Below are positions 49,117-57,607 of a stretch of 64,000 bases of DNA, one piece after another (the stretch's first letter is position 1; every line of letters begins with the position of its first letter). Below the pieces are notes generated by a model. It was not told where the DNA came from. It saw only the letters and a program-made list of their open reading frames with translations, and did not search any database. This DNA is from Chryseobacterium luquanense. GTDB taxonomy: Bacteria; Bacteroidota; Bacteroidia; Flavobacteriales; Weeksellaceae. The stretch covers positions 248,001-312,000 of the forward strand of contig NZ_JAOVZV010000008.1 in NCBI RefSeq assembly GCF_026460945.1. The letters run 5' to 3'. The position numbers were made by a program, and so were the translations under genes.

Positions 49117-50487
49117 TTATTTTAAAACATTTAAAATTTTCTGAAGCTCGGTGCTTCCGCTTCCCTGATAATTATTGATGATGATTGCATAAACATATTT
49201 TTTTCCATCTTTGGAAGTGTGATAACCTGCATAGGATTTTGTATCGCGCATCGTTCCGCTTTTCATTTTCATCCCGTTATCCTGAGTTGGAAATCCATCA
49301 TAGTAAGAATCGTACCAGATTTGTTTTTTAGCATAAATTAAAGCCTGAACTTCTGCTTTTGCTGAAACATAATTTTGTGGTGAAAGTCCGCTTCCATCAG
49401 CAAAATTAATCATATTGGGATTAATTCCTTTTGATTTCCAAAATTCATTTAGATAAGAAATTCCGCTTTTAAAATTTGGATTTCCTTTTTTCTCTTTTCC
49501 TAAAGTTTTAATTAAATTTTCTCCGTACAAATTCACAGATTTTCTTAGAAACCAATAAACGATTTTATCTAAAGTCGGCGATTCATAAGTAAGAATGATA
49601 TTGGTTTTGGGAGCCTCCAAAGTTTTTTTGTCCTCAATTTCCAACTGAGAATTGGTAACAACTTTTCCTGAAATTTCAATTCCTGATTCTTTTAGCCATT
49701 TTTGAACCTCAATACCCAATTGCAAAGGCGGATTTGGTACAGAGCCAGAAACAGTAACTGTTTTAGCGGGTAAAGTTCCATTGATTAAAGCAACGTCAGA
49801 ATGTGGTGCCGTAAAAATCAAACTTTGGTCTGAACTTCCTGCGACTTTTACATCATTTAACCATTTTACGCCCTCCAAAGGATAGGAAAAACTTTTAATA
49901 TCACTTCCGCTCATGTTGATATCAAACTGGTTTTCACGCCAATTGACTCCCCAAACTCCGGCTCCGTAATAATTTCCCAAATCATCCCATGGCCAACCTC
50001 CGGGAATCGTCTGATGGTCAAAATATGAATCATCAATCACTAAATCACCAGAAATTTTTGTAATCCCTGATTTTTTTACGGCTTCAATCAGTTTTTGTCT
50101 GAAATTTTCAGGTTTGTAACCTTCATAACGCCAACTTCCTAAAGTTGGGTCACCGTTGGATGTTATAAACAGATTTCCGTTTAAATTTCCGTTAGAAATA
50201 TTTCCTGAATACGATGAAGTTGTTTTGTAAGTATAATTTTTACCTAAAGTTTCCAACGCTGCTGCTGCAGTAAAAATTTTCTGAGTTGATGCTGTCGAAA
50301 GTCCTTTATTTCCCTGAAATTCATAAACCAGGTTTCCACTTTCATCTGAGACATAGAAAGATAAATTTGATGAAACTGCCAATGAAGAATTCATCAGATT
50401 TTTTGTGACATCATCTAATTTTTGAGCTATATTCTGAGCAAAAATAATTTGTGTGGAAAATACTATTAAGGCAAACGGTTTTTTCAT
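49117..50487 (-). CDS. dacB: D-alanyl-D-alanine carboxypeptidase/endopeptidase (PBP4, DacB family)
   Basis: Class C penicillin-binding protein that trims peptidoglycan peptides. The 456-residue product has a signal peptide (MKKPFALIVFSTQIIFAQ). The active-site triad is STASTQKIFTAAAALE (SxxK), ADGSGLSPQNYVSA (SxN region) and MKSGTMRDTKSYAGYH (KSG). An inserted domain between the first two motifs is as in E. coli DacB. The minus-7 box TATATTTG is at 50504-50511. The histidine kinase gene follows after 6 bp. Confidence 0.93.
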   Translation of the reverse strand: MKKPFALIVFSTQIIFAQNIAQKLDDVTKNLMNSSLAVSSNLSFYVSDESGNLVYEFQGNKGLSTASTQKIFTAAAALETLGKNYTYKTTSSYSGNISNGNLNGNLFITSNGDPTLGSWRYEGYKPENFRQKLIEAVKKSGITKISGDLVIDDSYFDHQTIPGGWPWDDLGNYYGAGVWGVNWRENQFDINMSGSDIKSFSYPLEGVKWLNDVKVAGSSDQSLIFTAPHSDVALINGTLPAKTVTVSGSVPNPPLQLGIEVQKWLKESGIEISGKVVTNSQLEIEDKKTLEAPKTNIILTYESPTLDKIVYWFLRKSVNLYGENLIKTLGKEKKGNPNFKSGISYLNEFWKSKGINPNMINFADGSGLSPQNYVSAKAEVQALIYAKKQIWYDSYYDGFPTQDNGMKMKSGTMRDTKSYAGYHTSKDGKKYVYAIIINNYQGSGSTELQKILNVLK

Positions 50488-50503
50488 GAAAGAAATGTTT
50501 ATT

Positions 50504-50511
50504 CAAATATA
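50504..50511 (-). promoter_or_regulatory. Minus-7 box of dacB/histidine kinase
   Basis: TATATTTG on the minus strand, 16 nt before the start codon at 50487. Confidence 0.55.
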
Positions 50512-50534
50512 ATTTTAAATTATTGCATTTTTAT

Positions 50535-51413
50535 TTATAAATCCATTTCTTGTAATTCTTTCTTGTATTTTTCGAGTTCTTCATCATTAAAGAGAAATTT
50601 ATGATCAGGAAGTTTTTCAAATGATTTGTCAAGCTGACGAACTTTTTCGTTATCATCTTCATCGATAAAAATATCCATCTGAATTTCTTTTAAATATTCT
50701 AATTTGTTTTCATAATATTCTAAAAGGGAACTATTCCATGATTCTTTACGGCATCTTAAACAACGATTTTCAAAAACTGATTTATATCCGCAAATTTCAC
50801 AATTTTTTAAATTTTCAAACATTGACTTAATGTATGTCTTATCTTTATTTGAAAAAAGATGCTGAGGAATTGAATTTAATAACAAATAAAAATTTGGTTC
50901 CCAACGGGAAAATTGGAAAGTTTTTTCATTATTCGTAAACGTTGATGAAATATACAATGTCATTTGGCCGTAAGAATTCTGAATCTCAATTCTACTAATT
51001 TCATCAATATTAAAAATATATTTGTCATTAATTTTCACATCATCATTATCAATTTCAAGAATATTAATCGTTTCTAAATAATGCTCAAAGCATAGGGTTG
51101 TTTCCCAAGAATTTACACATCTACCTTTTCCTTCCTTTCCGCATTTCTCACAAGTTTTCCCTGAGAGTCTTATGTATTTACTTTTAATTTCCTGAATCTT
51201 TTTATTTAAAGCTTCATCAGGAGATGAAATGTAGCAACGTAATCCTCCAAATTTTTCTTTTCCAAATACTTTTTCATCTAAATTCCAGCCAGCAATACAA
51301 AATTCATACAGCATATCCCGAATTAACGAATGCCACCCTGAACCGTTTATCGAAAAGTTTGATAAATTACTTTCAACAAATTGATCTATTTCGTCTTTAG
51401 AAGATTCCATCAT
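50535..51413 (-). CDS. Uncharacterised protein with KEKFGGLR module and two zinc ribbons
   Basis: The 292-residue soluble protein is of unknown function. It carries GWHSLIRDMLYEFCIAGWN (about 27-43) followed by GKEKFGGLRCY (51-61), a module I recall from many uncharacterised bacterial proteins. A likely zinc ribbon follows (C88xxC91 ... C108xxH111). A second one lies near the middle (C205xxC208 ... C218xxC221), and the C terminus is acidic and helical. It is 2 bp from pepE, so co-transcribed. A nucleic-acid- or protein-binding role is possible; none is shown. Confidence 0.7.
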   Translation of the reverse strand: MMESSKDEIDQFVESNLSNFSINGSGWHSLIRDMLYEFCIAGWNLDEKVFGKEKFGGLRCYISSPDEALNKKIQEIKSKYIRLSGKTCEKCGKEGKGRCVNSWETTLCFEHYLETINILEIDNDDVKINDKYIFNIDEISRIEIQNSYGQMTLYISSTFTNNEKTFQFSRWEPNFYLLLNSIPQHLFSNKDKTYIKSMFENLKNCEICGYKSVFENRCLRCRKESWNSSLLEYYENKLEYLKEIQMDIFIDEDDNEKVRQLDKSFEKLPDHKFLFNDEELEKYKKELQEMDL

Positions 51414-51415
51414 GA

Positions 51416-52108
51416 TTAAAATTCTGTTCCCGATTCAATTTCGTAAGGCTCTTTTCCTTTCTCAAAAATTCTGGTCAGCTCATTTCCTTCAACAGTAATT
51501 TTGTCACCAATTCTGCGAATCCAGTTTCCTTCACGAAGTCCGACAACTTTGATATCATTCTGTGTTAAAAATTCTTTAATTCGGGTTTCTCTGGTTTCTC
51601 CATTATGTTTCAATTCAGGATTCGGATCTAAATAATGCGGATTGATATTAAACGGAACCAATCCCATGCAATCAAAACTTGGGGGATAAACAATCGGCAT
51701 ATCATTCGTTGTTTTCATATTTTGTCCGCCGATATTGCTTCCTGCACTACAGCCTAAATAAGCTTTTCCGCTTTCTACGTTTTGCTTTAAAACGGACATC
51801 AGATTTTCTTCATGTAACGTTTTAACCAGCAAAAAAGTGTTTCCACCACCTGTAAAATATCCTTTTGCTGAATTTAGAGCTTCGGTTTTATCTTCAAATT
51901 CATGTAAACCTTTTACTTTAATATTTATTGTTTCAAAAAAAGATTTTGCTTTTGCTGTATAATCATCGTGAGAAATCCCGCCGGGTCTTGCGAAAGGAAT
52001 GAAAATAATTTCATCGATTCCTTTATATAATTCAATTAATTCGTCTTTTAAATATTCAAGATATTCTCCGCCGAAAAGTGTGGAAGTTGATGCTAATATT
52101 ACGTTCAT
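51416..52108 (-). CDS. pepE: Dipeptidase E (peptidase S51)
   Basis: Serine dipeptidase that cleaves N-terminal Asp-X dipeptides. The 230-residue cytoplasmic product has the S51 layout: ILASTSTLFGGEYLEYL, IIFIPFARPGGISHDDY, the turn GYFTGGGNTFLLVKTLH, and the nucleophile Ser in AYLGCSAGSNIGG. The His-bearing region is NINPHYLDPNP. The family length is about 230. The frame is open back to 52153, but the first 15 residues there are untypical and the family starts at MNVILAST. It precedes the zinc-ribbon protein gene. Confidence 0.9.
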   Translation of the reverse strand: MNVILASTSTLFGGEYLEYLKDELIELYKGIDEIIFIPFARPGGISHDDYTAKAKSFFETINIKVKGLHEFEDKTEALNSAKGYFTGGGNTFLLVKTLHEENLMSVLKQNVESGKAYLGCSAGSNIGGQNMKTTNDMPIVYPPSFDCMGLVPFNINPHYLDPNPELKHNGETRETRIKEFLTQNDIKVVGLREGNWIRRIGDKITVEGNELTRIFEKGKEPYEIESGTEF

Positions 52109-52295
52109 AAAATGAAAATATAGAATTATTATGTAAAACAAAGATAAACTCAAAGCATATATAAATCAAAAAATTCGCTAAAAATCACATTAAAACCGTT
52201 AAAAAACTCCAAAAAAACTTAAAGGCTCTAAAAGAATCGCAGAAAAATAAATCTGTAACTCCTACATTAGCAATAGTAATTTTAAAATAAAGAAT

Positions 52296-52832
52296 ATGAA
52301 AACGGTTAAAATTAATATCAAACAATTATTTGTAGGTTTAATCATGTTAGGAAGTACGGGTGTTGTCTTTGCACAAACTGCAGAACCTGTCACAACGACT
52401 CAAACACAGACAAATCCTACGATTGAAGGACTTAAAAAACAAATTGAAACCAATCCTAAAGATGTAGAATCACTTGCTAAATTGGCAACAGCTTATCAGG
52501 ATGCTACAGATTGGCAAAACGCAATTGCTACATGGAAAAAATTATCTGTACAATTGCCAGATTGGGCTCCATCGTATTACAGCCAGGCTTATTCATATCA
52601 ATCTGCAAAAGATAATGAGAACGCCAAACTTGCTTACGAAAAATATATTGCAACAGTAAAGCCTGAAGAAGTTGAGGCGAGTAAAAAGAATTTAGCTTAT
52701 GCCTATTTCTTTATTGCCTTTAACGAACAAAAAGATAGTCCAGATAAAGCAAAAGAGCATATTGCAAAATCTTTACAGTATGATCCGAGTAATCAGGATG
52801 CTGTAAAATTAAGTCAGACTCTGAATTCTTAA
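52296..52832 (+). CDS. Exported TPR-repeat protein
   Basis: The 178-residue protein has a signal peptide (LFVGLIMLGSTGVVFAQ) and then about three TPR-like helix pairs: NPKDVESLAKLATAYQDATDWQNAIATW, SYYSQAYSYQSAKDNENAKLAYEKYI and NLAYAYFFIAFNEQKDSPDKAKEHIAKSL. TPR proteins scaffold complexes; the partner is unknown. It is monocistronic with a terminator at 52840-52870. Confidence 0.85.
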   Translation: MKTVKINIKQLFVGLIMLGSTGVVFAQTAEPVTTTQTQTNPTIEGLKKQIETNPKDVESLAKLATAYQDATDWQNAIATWKKLSVQLPDWAPSYYSQAYSYQSAKDNENAKLAYEKYIATVKPEEVEASKKNLAYAYFFIAFNEQKDSPDKAKEHIAKSLQYDPSNQDAVKLSQTLNS

Positions 52833-52839
52833 TATAAAT

Positions 52840-52870
52840 AAAACCGAGGAATTTATTTTCTTCGGTTTTT
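52840..52870 (+). terminator. Terminator of the TPR gene
   Basis: 12-bp stem AAAACCGAGGAA / TTCTTCGGTTTT with one G-U pair, followed by Ts. Confidence 0.75.
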
Positions 52871-53354
52871 TAATTGATATTTTTTCCAAAAAAATTTGTT
52901 TCACCATTTAAATGCCGAATAATCTTCTCAATATTTCTTTGAATACTTGCTTCAGTTTTTAAATTATTAATGTAGCGAATCAACTCTATTTTTCTTGATG
53001 GAGTTAGTTTTCAAAGTTTTTAAGAGCAACAGAATTTTCTTTTATTGCCTTATCTAAACCTGGGTGAATTGAAATTGTTCGGTCAGAATCATCAAATTCG
53101 ATAGAAATTTCAAGAAGTTCACCAATTCTTTTCGGAGAATCTTTCAGCATGGTTAAATTAATATACAACCTCCATTCTCCAAGATATTTCATTAAGTTTT
53201 GCTTAAATTCTTTTCCATTTACAGTTCCTTTCACAGGAATCGGACTTTTATTTTTTCCTGAAGTTTTAAATATTTTCTCTAAAATTTCCTTAGGAATAAA
53301 AACAAATGGATTGATTCCGATGATTTCCAGTTTGGTTGTAAATTGATTTTTCAT
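52870..53354 (-). pseudogene. Frameshifted DUF1905/YdeI (OmdA)-like gene
   Basis: The frame from ATG 53354 gives a DUF1905 domain (TTKLEIIGINPFVFIPKEIL, IPVKGTVNGKEFKQNLMKY). It stops at 53004-53006 after KNFEN. In the next frame the sequence continues LTPSRKIELIRYINNLK... to a stop at 52870-52872, which is the expected YdeI/OmdA C-terminal helix (T/S-xx-R-K-E-x-x-RxI). Adding one A to GTTAGTT on the plus strand near 53006 restores a single 161-codon gene. The 485-bp length is one base short of a multiple of three. This is either a recent inactivating deletion, a sequencing error, or slippage. Confidence 0.75.
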
Positions 53355-53447
53355 AATTTCAAAGTTAATATTTGATTGTAAATTTGCGTTCATTAATTAA
53401 GAATTTGGTAACTCTTCAAAATAATTTTGCACTCAAAATGGATTGCC

Positions 53448-53455
53448 TATCTTTG
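53448..53455 (+). promoter_or_regulatory. Promoter of the transaldolase-like gene
   Basis: Minus-7 box TATCTTTG, with a TTTG minus-33 element at 53426-53429 (18-nt spacer), upstream of ATG 53482. Confidence 0.65.
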
Positions 53456-53481
53456 TGAAATCTATAATAATTTAAGAAAAA

Positions 53482-54135
53482 ATGAAATTTTTTATCGACA
53501 CTGCTAATTTAGAGCAAATTAAAGAAGCTAAAGACCTTGGAATTTTGGATGGTGTAACAACCAACCCATCATTAATGGCAAAAGAAGGAATTCAGGGTTC
53601 TGAAGCAATTAAAAATCACTACAAAGCAATCTGCGAAATCGTTGATGGAGATATTTCTGCTGAAGTACTTTCTACAACTTACGAAGAAATGATCAAAGAA
53701 GGTGATGAATTGGCTGCAATTCACCCAAATATTGTGGTGAAAATCCCAATGATTAAAGACGGTATCAAAGCGTTGAAATATTTTTCAGATAAAGGAATCA
53801 GAACCAACTGTACTTTGATTTTCTCTCCTGGACAAGCTCTTTTAGCTGCAAAAGCGGGTGCAACTTATGTTTCTCCGTTCTTGGGAAGATTGGATGATAT
53901 CACAACTGATGGTTTAAATTTAATTCAGGAAATCAGATTGATTTTTGATAATTATATGTACGAAACAGAAATTTTGGCAGCTTCAATCCGTCACTCAATG
54001 CATATCATTGATTGTGCAAAAATTGGTGCAGATGTAATTACTTCACCGCTTCCTCCAATCTTGAGTTTGTTGAAACACCCTTTAACAGATAGCGGATTGG
54101 CACAGTTTGTTACAGATTCTCAAAAATTAGCTTAA
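53482..54135 (+). CDS. Fructose-6-phosphate aldolase / small transaldolase (TalC/FSA family)
   Basis: The 217-residue TIM-barrel protein has the family start [34 protein letters not shown]. The catalytic Lys region is [52 protein letters not shown], with the Schiff-base Lys in the IPMIKDG segment. The short length (about 214-220) separates it from long transaldolases. It acts in the pentose phosphate pathway or in fructose-6-phosphate cleavage; sequence alone does not distinguish them. A terminator follows at 54157-54194. Confidence 0.93.
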   Translation: MKFFIDTANLEQIKEAKDLGILDGVTTNPSLMAKEGIQGSEAIKNHYKAICEIVDGDISAEVLSTTYEEMIKEGDELAAIHPNIVVKIPMIKDGIKALKYFSDKGIRTNCTLIFSPGQALLAAKAGATYVSPFLGRLDDITTDGLNLIQEIRLIFDNYMYETEILAASIRHSMHIIDCAKIGADVITSPLPPILSLLKHPLTDSGLAQFVTDSQKLA

Positions 54136-54156
54136 TTTATTTAAGTTTAAAGCATA

Positions 54157-54194
54157 AAAAATCCCGGAACAATAATTTGTTTCGGGATTTTTTT
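54157..54194. terminator. Bidirectional terminator between the transaldolase-like and DoxX genes
   Basis: Stem AAAATCCCGGAAC / GTTTCGGGATTTT with one G-U pair. A/T tracts on both sides serve both convergent genes. Confidence 0.8.
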
Positions 54195-54207
54195 ATATTA
54201 TGTTGTT

Positions 54208-54636
54208 TTACCAATCTGAAGCTCTTCTTCGTTTTTCGATCATATGATCTACAGAAAATTTTCCTGCACCTACAGAAATGATTATTAAATATATCGAAAG
54301 ATATAATAAACTCAATTCTCTTTTGTCAAACGGATCTGCTCCATGAACTACAAATCCTGCAATGATCATTGTAAACAGTAAAAATCCTGCTGCAACTCTT
54401 GTGAATAATCCTAAAATAATAAAGATAGAACAGACAAATTCAGCAAAAACCGTTAAAACCAGCGAAACTGTAGAACCAAGCCCAAGAAAATCATAAAACT
54501 GTATTTCTCCACCATTAATCAACGTCTGAAGTTTTGGAAATCCGTGAGAAATCATCGCAAACCCTACAAACAATCTTACAATAAATATAACGACATCTAA
54601 AATGATGGGATTAGTTTTTGTGTTTAAGTAGCTCAT
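54208..54636 (-). CDS. DoxX-family membrane protein
   Basis: The 142-residue protein has four predicted membrane segments. The DoxX landmark is FIVRLFVGFAMISHGFPKLQTL near the N terminus, followed by VLTVFAEFVCSIFIILGLFTRVAAGFLLFTMIIAGFVVHGADPFDKRELSLLYLSIYLIIISVGAGKFSVD. The family's biochemical role is uncertain (quinone- or redox-related in some members). It lies between the fsa-like and era genes. Confidence 0.88.
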   Translation of the reverse strand: MSYLNTKTNPIILDVVIFIVRLFVGFAMISHGFPKLQTLINGGEIQFYDFLGLGSTVSLVLTVFAEFVCSIFIILGLFTRVAAGFLLFTMIIAGFVVHGADPFDKRELSLLYLSIYLIIISVGAGKFSVDHMIEKRRRASDW

Positions 54637-54703
54637 TGTATGAAAATTTAAACTAAAGATAATGAAAATCTTTTATTACAACGATGGATATTGACTTTTT
54701 AGT

Positions 54704-55579
54704 CTATCTGTACCCAAAATTCTTTAAATCTCTGTCGTTTTTTCTCCAGTCCTTTTTCACTTTTACAAAAAGATTCAAATGGATTTTTTTAGCAAAGAAT
54801 TTCTCCAAATCAATTCTTGCTTCAGTTCCTACTTTTTTTATTGCCTCACCTTTATGACCAATGATAATCCCTTTTTGAGTATCTCTTTCTACATAAATAA
54901 TAGAATCAATAAAGATAATTCCTTCTTTTTCTTTGAACATTTCTGTCACAACTTCTACTGAATAAGGAATTTCTTTTTCATAATTTAAAAGAATTTTCTC
55001 TCTGATTGCTTCATTTACGAAGAAACGCTCCGGTTTATCAGTGTACATATCTTTATCATAGTACGCCGGACTTTCAGGAAGCATTGATTTTAATTTTGGT
55101 AAAATAATATCCAGATTAAAAGCATTTAATGCAGAAATAGGAAGAATTTCAGCTTTAGGAATTCTTTCATGCCATTCTGTTGCTATTTTTTCAAGACCTT
55201 CCTGATTTGTTTGGTCAATTTTATTTAATAATAATAGAACCGGAACAGGAATTTTATTTAATTTATCAATCAAAAATTCAGATGGTTCAGCTTTATCAGT
55301 GACATCTACAATGAAAAGAAAAACGTCTGCATCCTGTAAAGAATCCTTCACAAAATCCATCATTTTTTCCTGCAAACCGTATTTCGGATCCAAAACTCCA
55401 GGAGTATCAGAAAATACAATCTGTAAGTCTTCTTCATTATAAATTCCAAAAATTCTATGTCTAGTTGTCTGAGCTTTCTGCGTTACAATAGCCAACTTCT
55501 CTCCCATCAATTGATTTAAGAGTGTTGATTTTCCGGCATTTGGCTTTCCAACGATATTTACAAATCCTGCTTTATGCAT
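54704..55579 (-). CDS. era: GTPase Era
   Basis: Ribosome-assembly GTPase that binds the 3' end of 16S rRNA. The 291-residue protein has G1 GKPNAGKSTLLNQLMG, G2 QTTRHRI, G3 DTPGV, G4 LLNKID and the C-terminal KH domain (FIDSIIYVERDTQKGIIIGHKGEAIKKVGTEARIDLEKFF). These match the family over its whole length. The minus-7 box TAACTTTG is at 55613-55620. Confidence 0.97.
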   Translation of the reverse strand: MHKAGFVNIVGKPNAGKSTLLNQLMGEKLAIVTQKAQTTRHRIFGIYNEEDLQIVFSDTPGVLDPKYGLQEKMMDFVKDSLQDADVFLFIVDVTDKAEPSEFLIDKLNKIPVPVLLLLNKIDQTNQEGLEKIATEWHERIPKAEILPISALNAFNLDIILPKLKSMLPESPAYYDKDMYTDKPERFFVNEAIREKILLNYEKEIPYSVEVVTEMFKEKEGIIFIDSIIYVERDTQKGIIIGHKGEAIKKVGTEARIDLEKFFAKKIHLNLFVKVKKDWRKNDRDLKNFGYR

Positions 55580-55612
55580 AAAAAAAATTTAAATCGCTTT
55601 TATTACGATTTG

Positions 55613-55620
55613 CAAAGTTA
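55613..55620 (-). promoter_or_regulatory. Minus-7 box of era
   Basis: TAACTTTG on the minus strand, 33 nt before the start codon at 55579. Confidence 0.55.
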
Positions 55621-55675
55621 CTAAAACAAAATTTGGATTTTGGACTATATCTAAAATTAGATGCTTAAAAAAGTC

Positions 55676-55683
55676 TATTTTTG
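55676..55683 (+). promoter_or_regulatory. Minus-7 box of the Crp-like gene
   Basis: TATTTTTG, 25 nt before ATG 55709. Confidence 0.55.
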
Positions 55684-55708
55684 AAAAATAATTAATCCTG
55701 ACTTTCTC

Positions 55709-56272
55709 ATGGAAATCGATCAGATCATCAATACCATCTTTCCGCTTCCGGAATTGTCTAAATTCAATTTAACCCAACATATTTCTGAAATTAGCCATCC
55801 AAAAGGTTTTTGTTTGATGGAAGCCAATAAAGTTGTTCCCTATATTTATTTTCTAAAAAAAGGAATTGTTCGCGCTTATGCATCAACCGAAAATAATGAT
55901 ATTACTTTTTGGTTCGGGACAGAAGGAGAACCGGTAGTTTCAATGAAAAGTTATGTAGATGAAAAGCCAGGTTACGAAAGTATAGAACTTCTGGAAGATT
56001 GCGATTTTTATGTTTTGGAAACTTCAAAGCTGAAAAATTTATTTAATGAAGATATTTACATTGCCAATTGGGGAAGAAAATTTGCAGAGCGTGAACTTGT
56101 AAAAACAGAAGAATTGATTATTTCCAGACAATATAAAACAGCTTTGGAGCGATATAAAGATTTGCTCAAAGAAAAACCCTATTTGCTTCAAAGAGTTCAG
56201 CTTGGTCATATTGCTTCTTATTTGGGAATTACACAGGTAAGTTTGAGTAGAATCCGTGCTGAGATCAAATAG
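55709..56272 (+). CDS. Crp/Fnr-family transcriptional regulator
   Basis: The 187-residue protein is of the short Bacteroidetes type. A cyclic-nucleotide-binding-like beta-roll occupies residues about 20-120 (PYIYFLKKGIVRAYASTENNDITFWFGTEGEPV). The dimer helix is next, then a winged helix with the recognition segment LGHIASYLGITQVSLSRIRAE. The phosphate-binding cassette of true cAMP receptors is degenerate, so the ligand is uncertain. It is followed by a 62-bp palindromic element and then the SMR exporter gene; co-regulation is possible. Confidence 0.88.
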   Translation: MEIDQIINTIFPLPELSKFNLTQHISEISHPKGFCLMEANKVVPYIYFLKKGIVRAYASTENNDITFWFGTEGEPVVSMKSYVDEKPGYESIELLEDCDFYVLETSKLKNLFNEDIYIANWGRKFAERELVKTEELIISRQYKTALERYKDLLKEKPYLLQRVQLGHIASYLGITQVSLSRIRAEIK

Positions 56273-56287
56273 CATTTTAAATTATTA

Positions 56288-56349
56288 TCACGCAGATTTT
56301 GCAAATTATGCAGATAAAAAAATCCGTTTAATCAGCAAAATCTGCGTGA
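56288..56349. repeat. 62-bp palindromic repeat element with perfect 15-bp ends
   Basis: TCACGCAGATTTTGC (56288-56302) and its exact reverse complement GCAAAATCTGCGTGA (56335-56349) enclose 32 bp that contain a second GCAGAT word. It is in the gap between the crp-like and SMR genes. Confidence 0.8.
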
Positions 56350-56461
56350 GTTCTTTTGTAATTATCAAAATGAAATTTATTTCTAATGATTACATTTTTT
56401 AACATTTGTAAAATTTTAAAACAGTTTAAAATCTCAATTTTGCAGTATAAAACTATTTAAA

Positions 56462-56788
56462 ATGAACTGGATTATTTTAATCATCGCAGGATTATTTGAG
56501 GTTGCATTTGCATCTTGCCTCGGAAAAGTAAAAGAAACAACCGGAAACGAAATGTATTGGTGGTTCGGAGGATTTTTAGTTTGCTTAACAATCTCAATGC
56601 TTTTACTCATCAAAGCCACAGAAACTTTACCTATAGGAACGGCTTATGCAGTATGGACCGGAATTGGTGCTGTAGGAACCGCATTGGTTGGAATTTTAGT
56701 ATTTAAAGACCCTGCAAGTTTCTGGAGAATATTTTTCATCTGTACGTTAATTGGTTCTGTGATTGGCTTGAAAGCCGTTTCGCATTAA
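56462..56788 (+). CDS. SMR-family exporter, SugE/Gdx-like
   Basis: The 108-residue, four-helix inner-membrane transporter has the essential Glu in IAGLFEVAFASCL (E13). It also shows the SugE/Gdx segments ATETLPIGTAYAVWTGIGAVGTALVGILVFKDPASFWR and LIGSVIGLKAVS. Gdx proteins export guanidinium; the EmrE subtype expels quaternary cations. The sequence resembles the Gdx side (EVAFASCLGK..). No guanidine riboswitch was found upstream. Confidence 0.88.
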   Translation: MNWIILIIAGLFEVAFASCLGKVKETTGNEMYWWFGGFLVCLTISMLLLIKATETLPIGTAYAVWTGIGAVGTALVGILVFKDPASFWRIFFICTLIGSVIGLKAVSH

Positions 56789-56842
56789 TTGTTTGTTTTA
56801 ATAAATTTAACATTTATCACTATTTGTAGAGTATTTATTTTC

Positions 56843-56850
56843 TATCTTTG
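56843..56850 (+). promoter_or_regulatory. Promoter of the T9SS cargo gene
   Basis: Minus-7 TATCTTTG and a minus-33-like TTTG at 56823-56826, upstream of ATG 56864. Confidence 0.6.
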
Positions 56851-56863
56851 AAATAAAAATACT

Positions 56864-57559
56864 ATGATAAAAACTATACTCTTTTTAACATTGGCAAGCA
56901 ATTTAATTTTTGCTCAGAATTCAGATCTTTTTAACAACAATTGGTATATTTCACAGATTGTTACTAATAACCAAACAACCATTAGTCCAACAATGCAAGT
57001 CTCAATTGGTACTTCACATTTCAACAGCAATACTAATTTTGTTTCTTCCTATTTTAATACAGCGGGTTCTATGATTACTTTCAATACGCTTACAGACAGC
57101 TTTACAAGACAAGGTGGTGGCTGCACTCTAGCCGTATATAATGGTACAAATGCAGCGGCAGCTCAAGCGTATGATCAAAAAAACTGTGATTTTTTTATTA
57201 ACACAAGCTCAGGCACAATTTTCAATTATCAAATTATCAACAACAGCAATTTAAAAACACTTATCATTACCAATGCCACAACAGGAGATAAAATATATTA
57301 TAACAATTCATTTCTAGGTACAAAAGAAAATGCCTTAAAGAAAACATTTAAAGTTTATCCTAACCCTTCAAGCGACTTTTTGATTGTTGAAGATTTAGAG
57401 AAAAATTTAAAAGTGAAAATTTATGATCTGTCTGGAAAATTATTATTTGAAACCTTATCTTCCGGAAAAACATTAAAAGTAGATGTAAGTAATTTTCAAA
57501 AAGGTCAATATCTTTTAAATATTGAAAATTTTAAATCTGAATTTTTTATTAAGAATTAA
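56864..57559 (+). CDS. Secreted protein with type IX sorting domain (type A)
   Basis: The 231-residue product has a signal peptide (MIKTILFLTLASNLIFAQ). A lipocalin-like beta domain begins NSDLFNNNWYISQIV and holds a Cys pair (GGGCTLAVYN, QKNCDFF). The C terminus is the type A type IX sorting signal: FKVYPNPSSDFLIVEDLEKNLKVKIYDLSGKLLFE, then GQYLLNIENFKSEFFIKN. It is therefore exported across the outer membrane by the system to which PorQ (10180-11172) belongs. The enzymatic role is unknown. A bidirectional terminator follows. Confidence 0.85.
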   Translation: MIKTILFLTLASNLIFAQNSDLFNNNWYISQIVTNNQTTISPTMQVSIGTSHFNSNTNFVSSYFNTAGSMITFNTLTDSFTRQGGGCTLAVYNGTNAAAAQAYDQKNCDFFINTSSGTIFNYQIINNSNLKTLIITNATTGDKIYYNNSFLGTKENALKKTFKVYPNPSSDFLIVEDLEKNLKVKIYDLSGKLLFETLSSGKTLKVDVSNFQKGQYLLNIENFKSEFFIKN

Positions 57560-57576
57560 AATCTAACTTAACAAAC

Positions 57577-57607
57577 AAAAACGGCTTCAAAATTTGAAGC
57601 CATTTTT
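57577..57607. terminator. Bidirectional terminator
   Basis: GGCTTCAAA / TTTGAAGCC stem with short loop, A tract upstream and T tract downstream, between convergent genes. Confidence 0.8.

Noticed and set aside
56276..56461. Guanidine (ykkC-type) riboswitch before the SugE/Gdx-like gene
   Set aside because: The only structure is the 62-bp palindrome with GCAGAT words; the conserved ACGR loops of guanidine riboswitches are absent.
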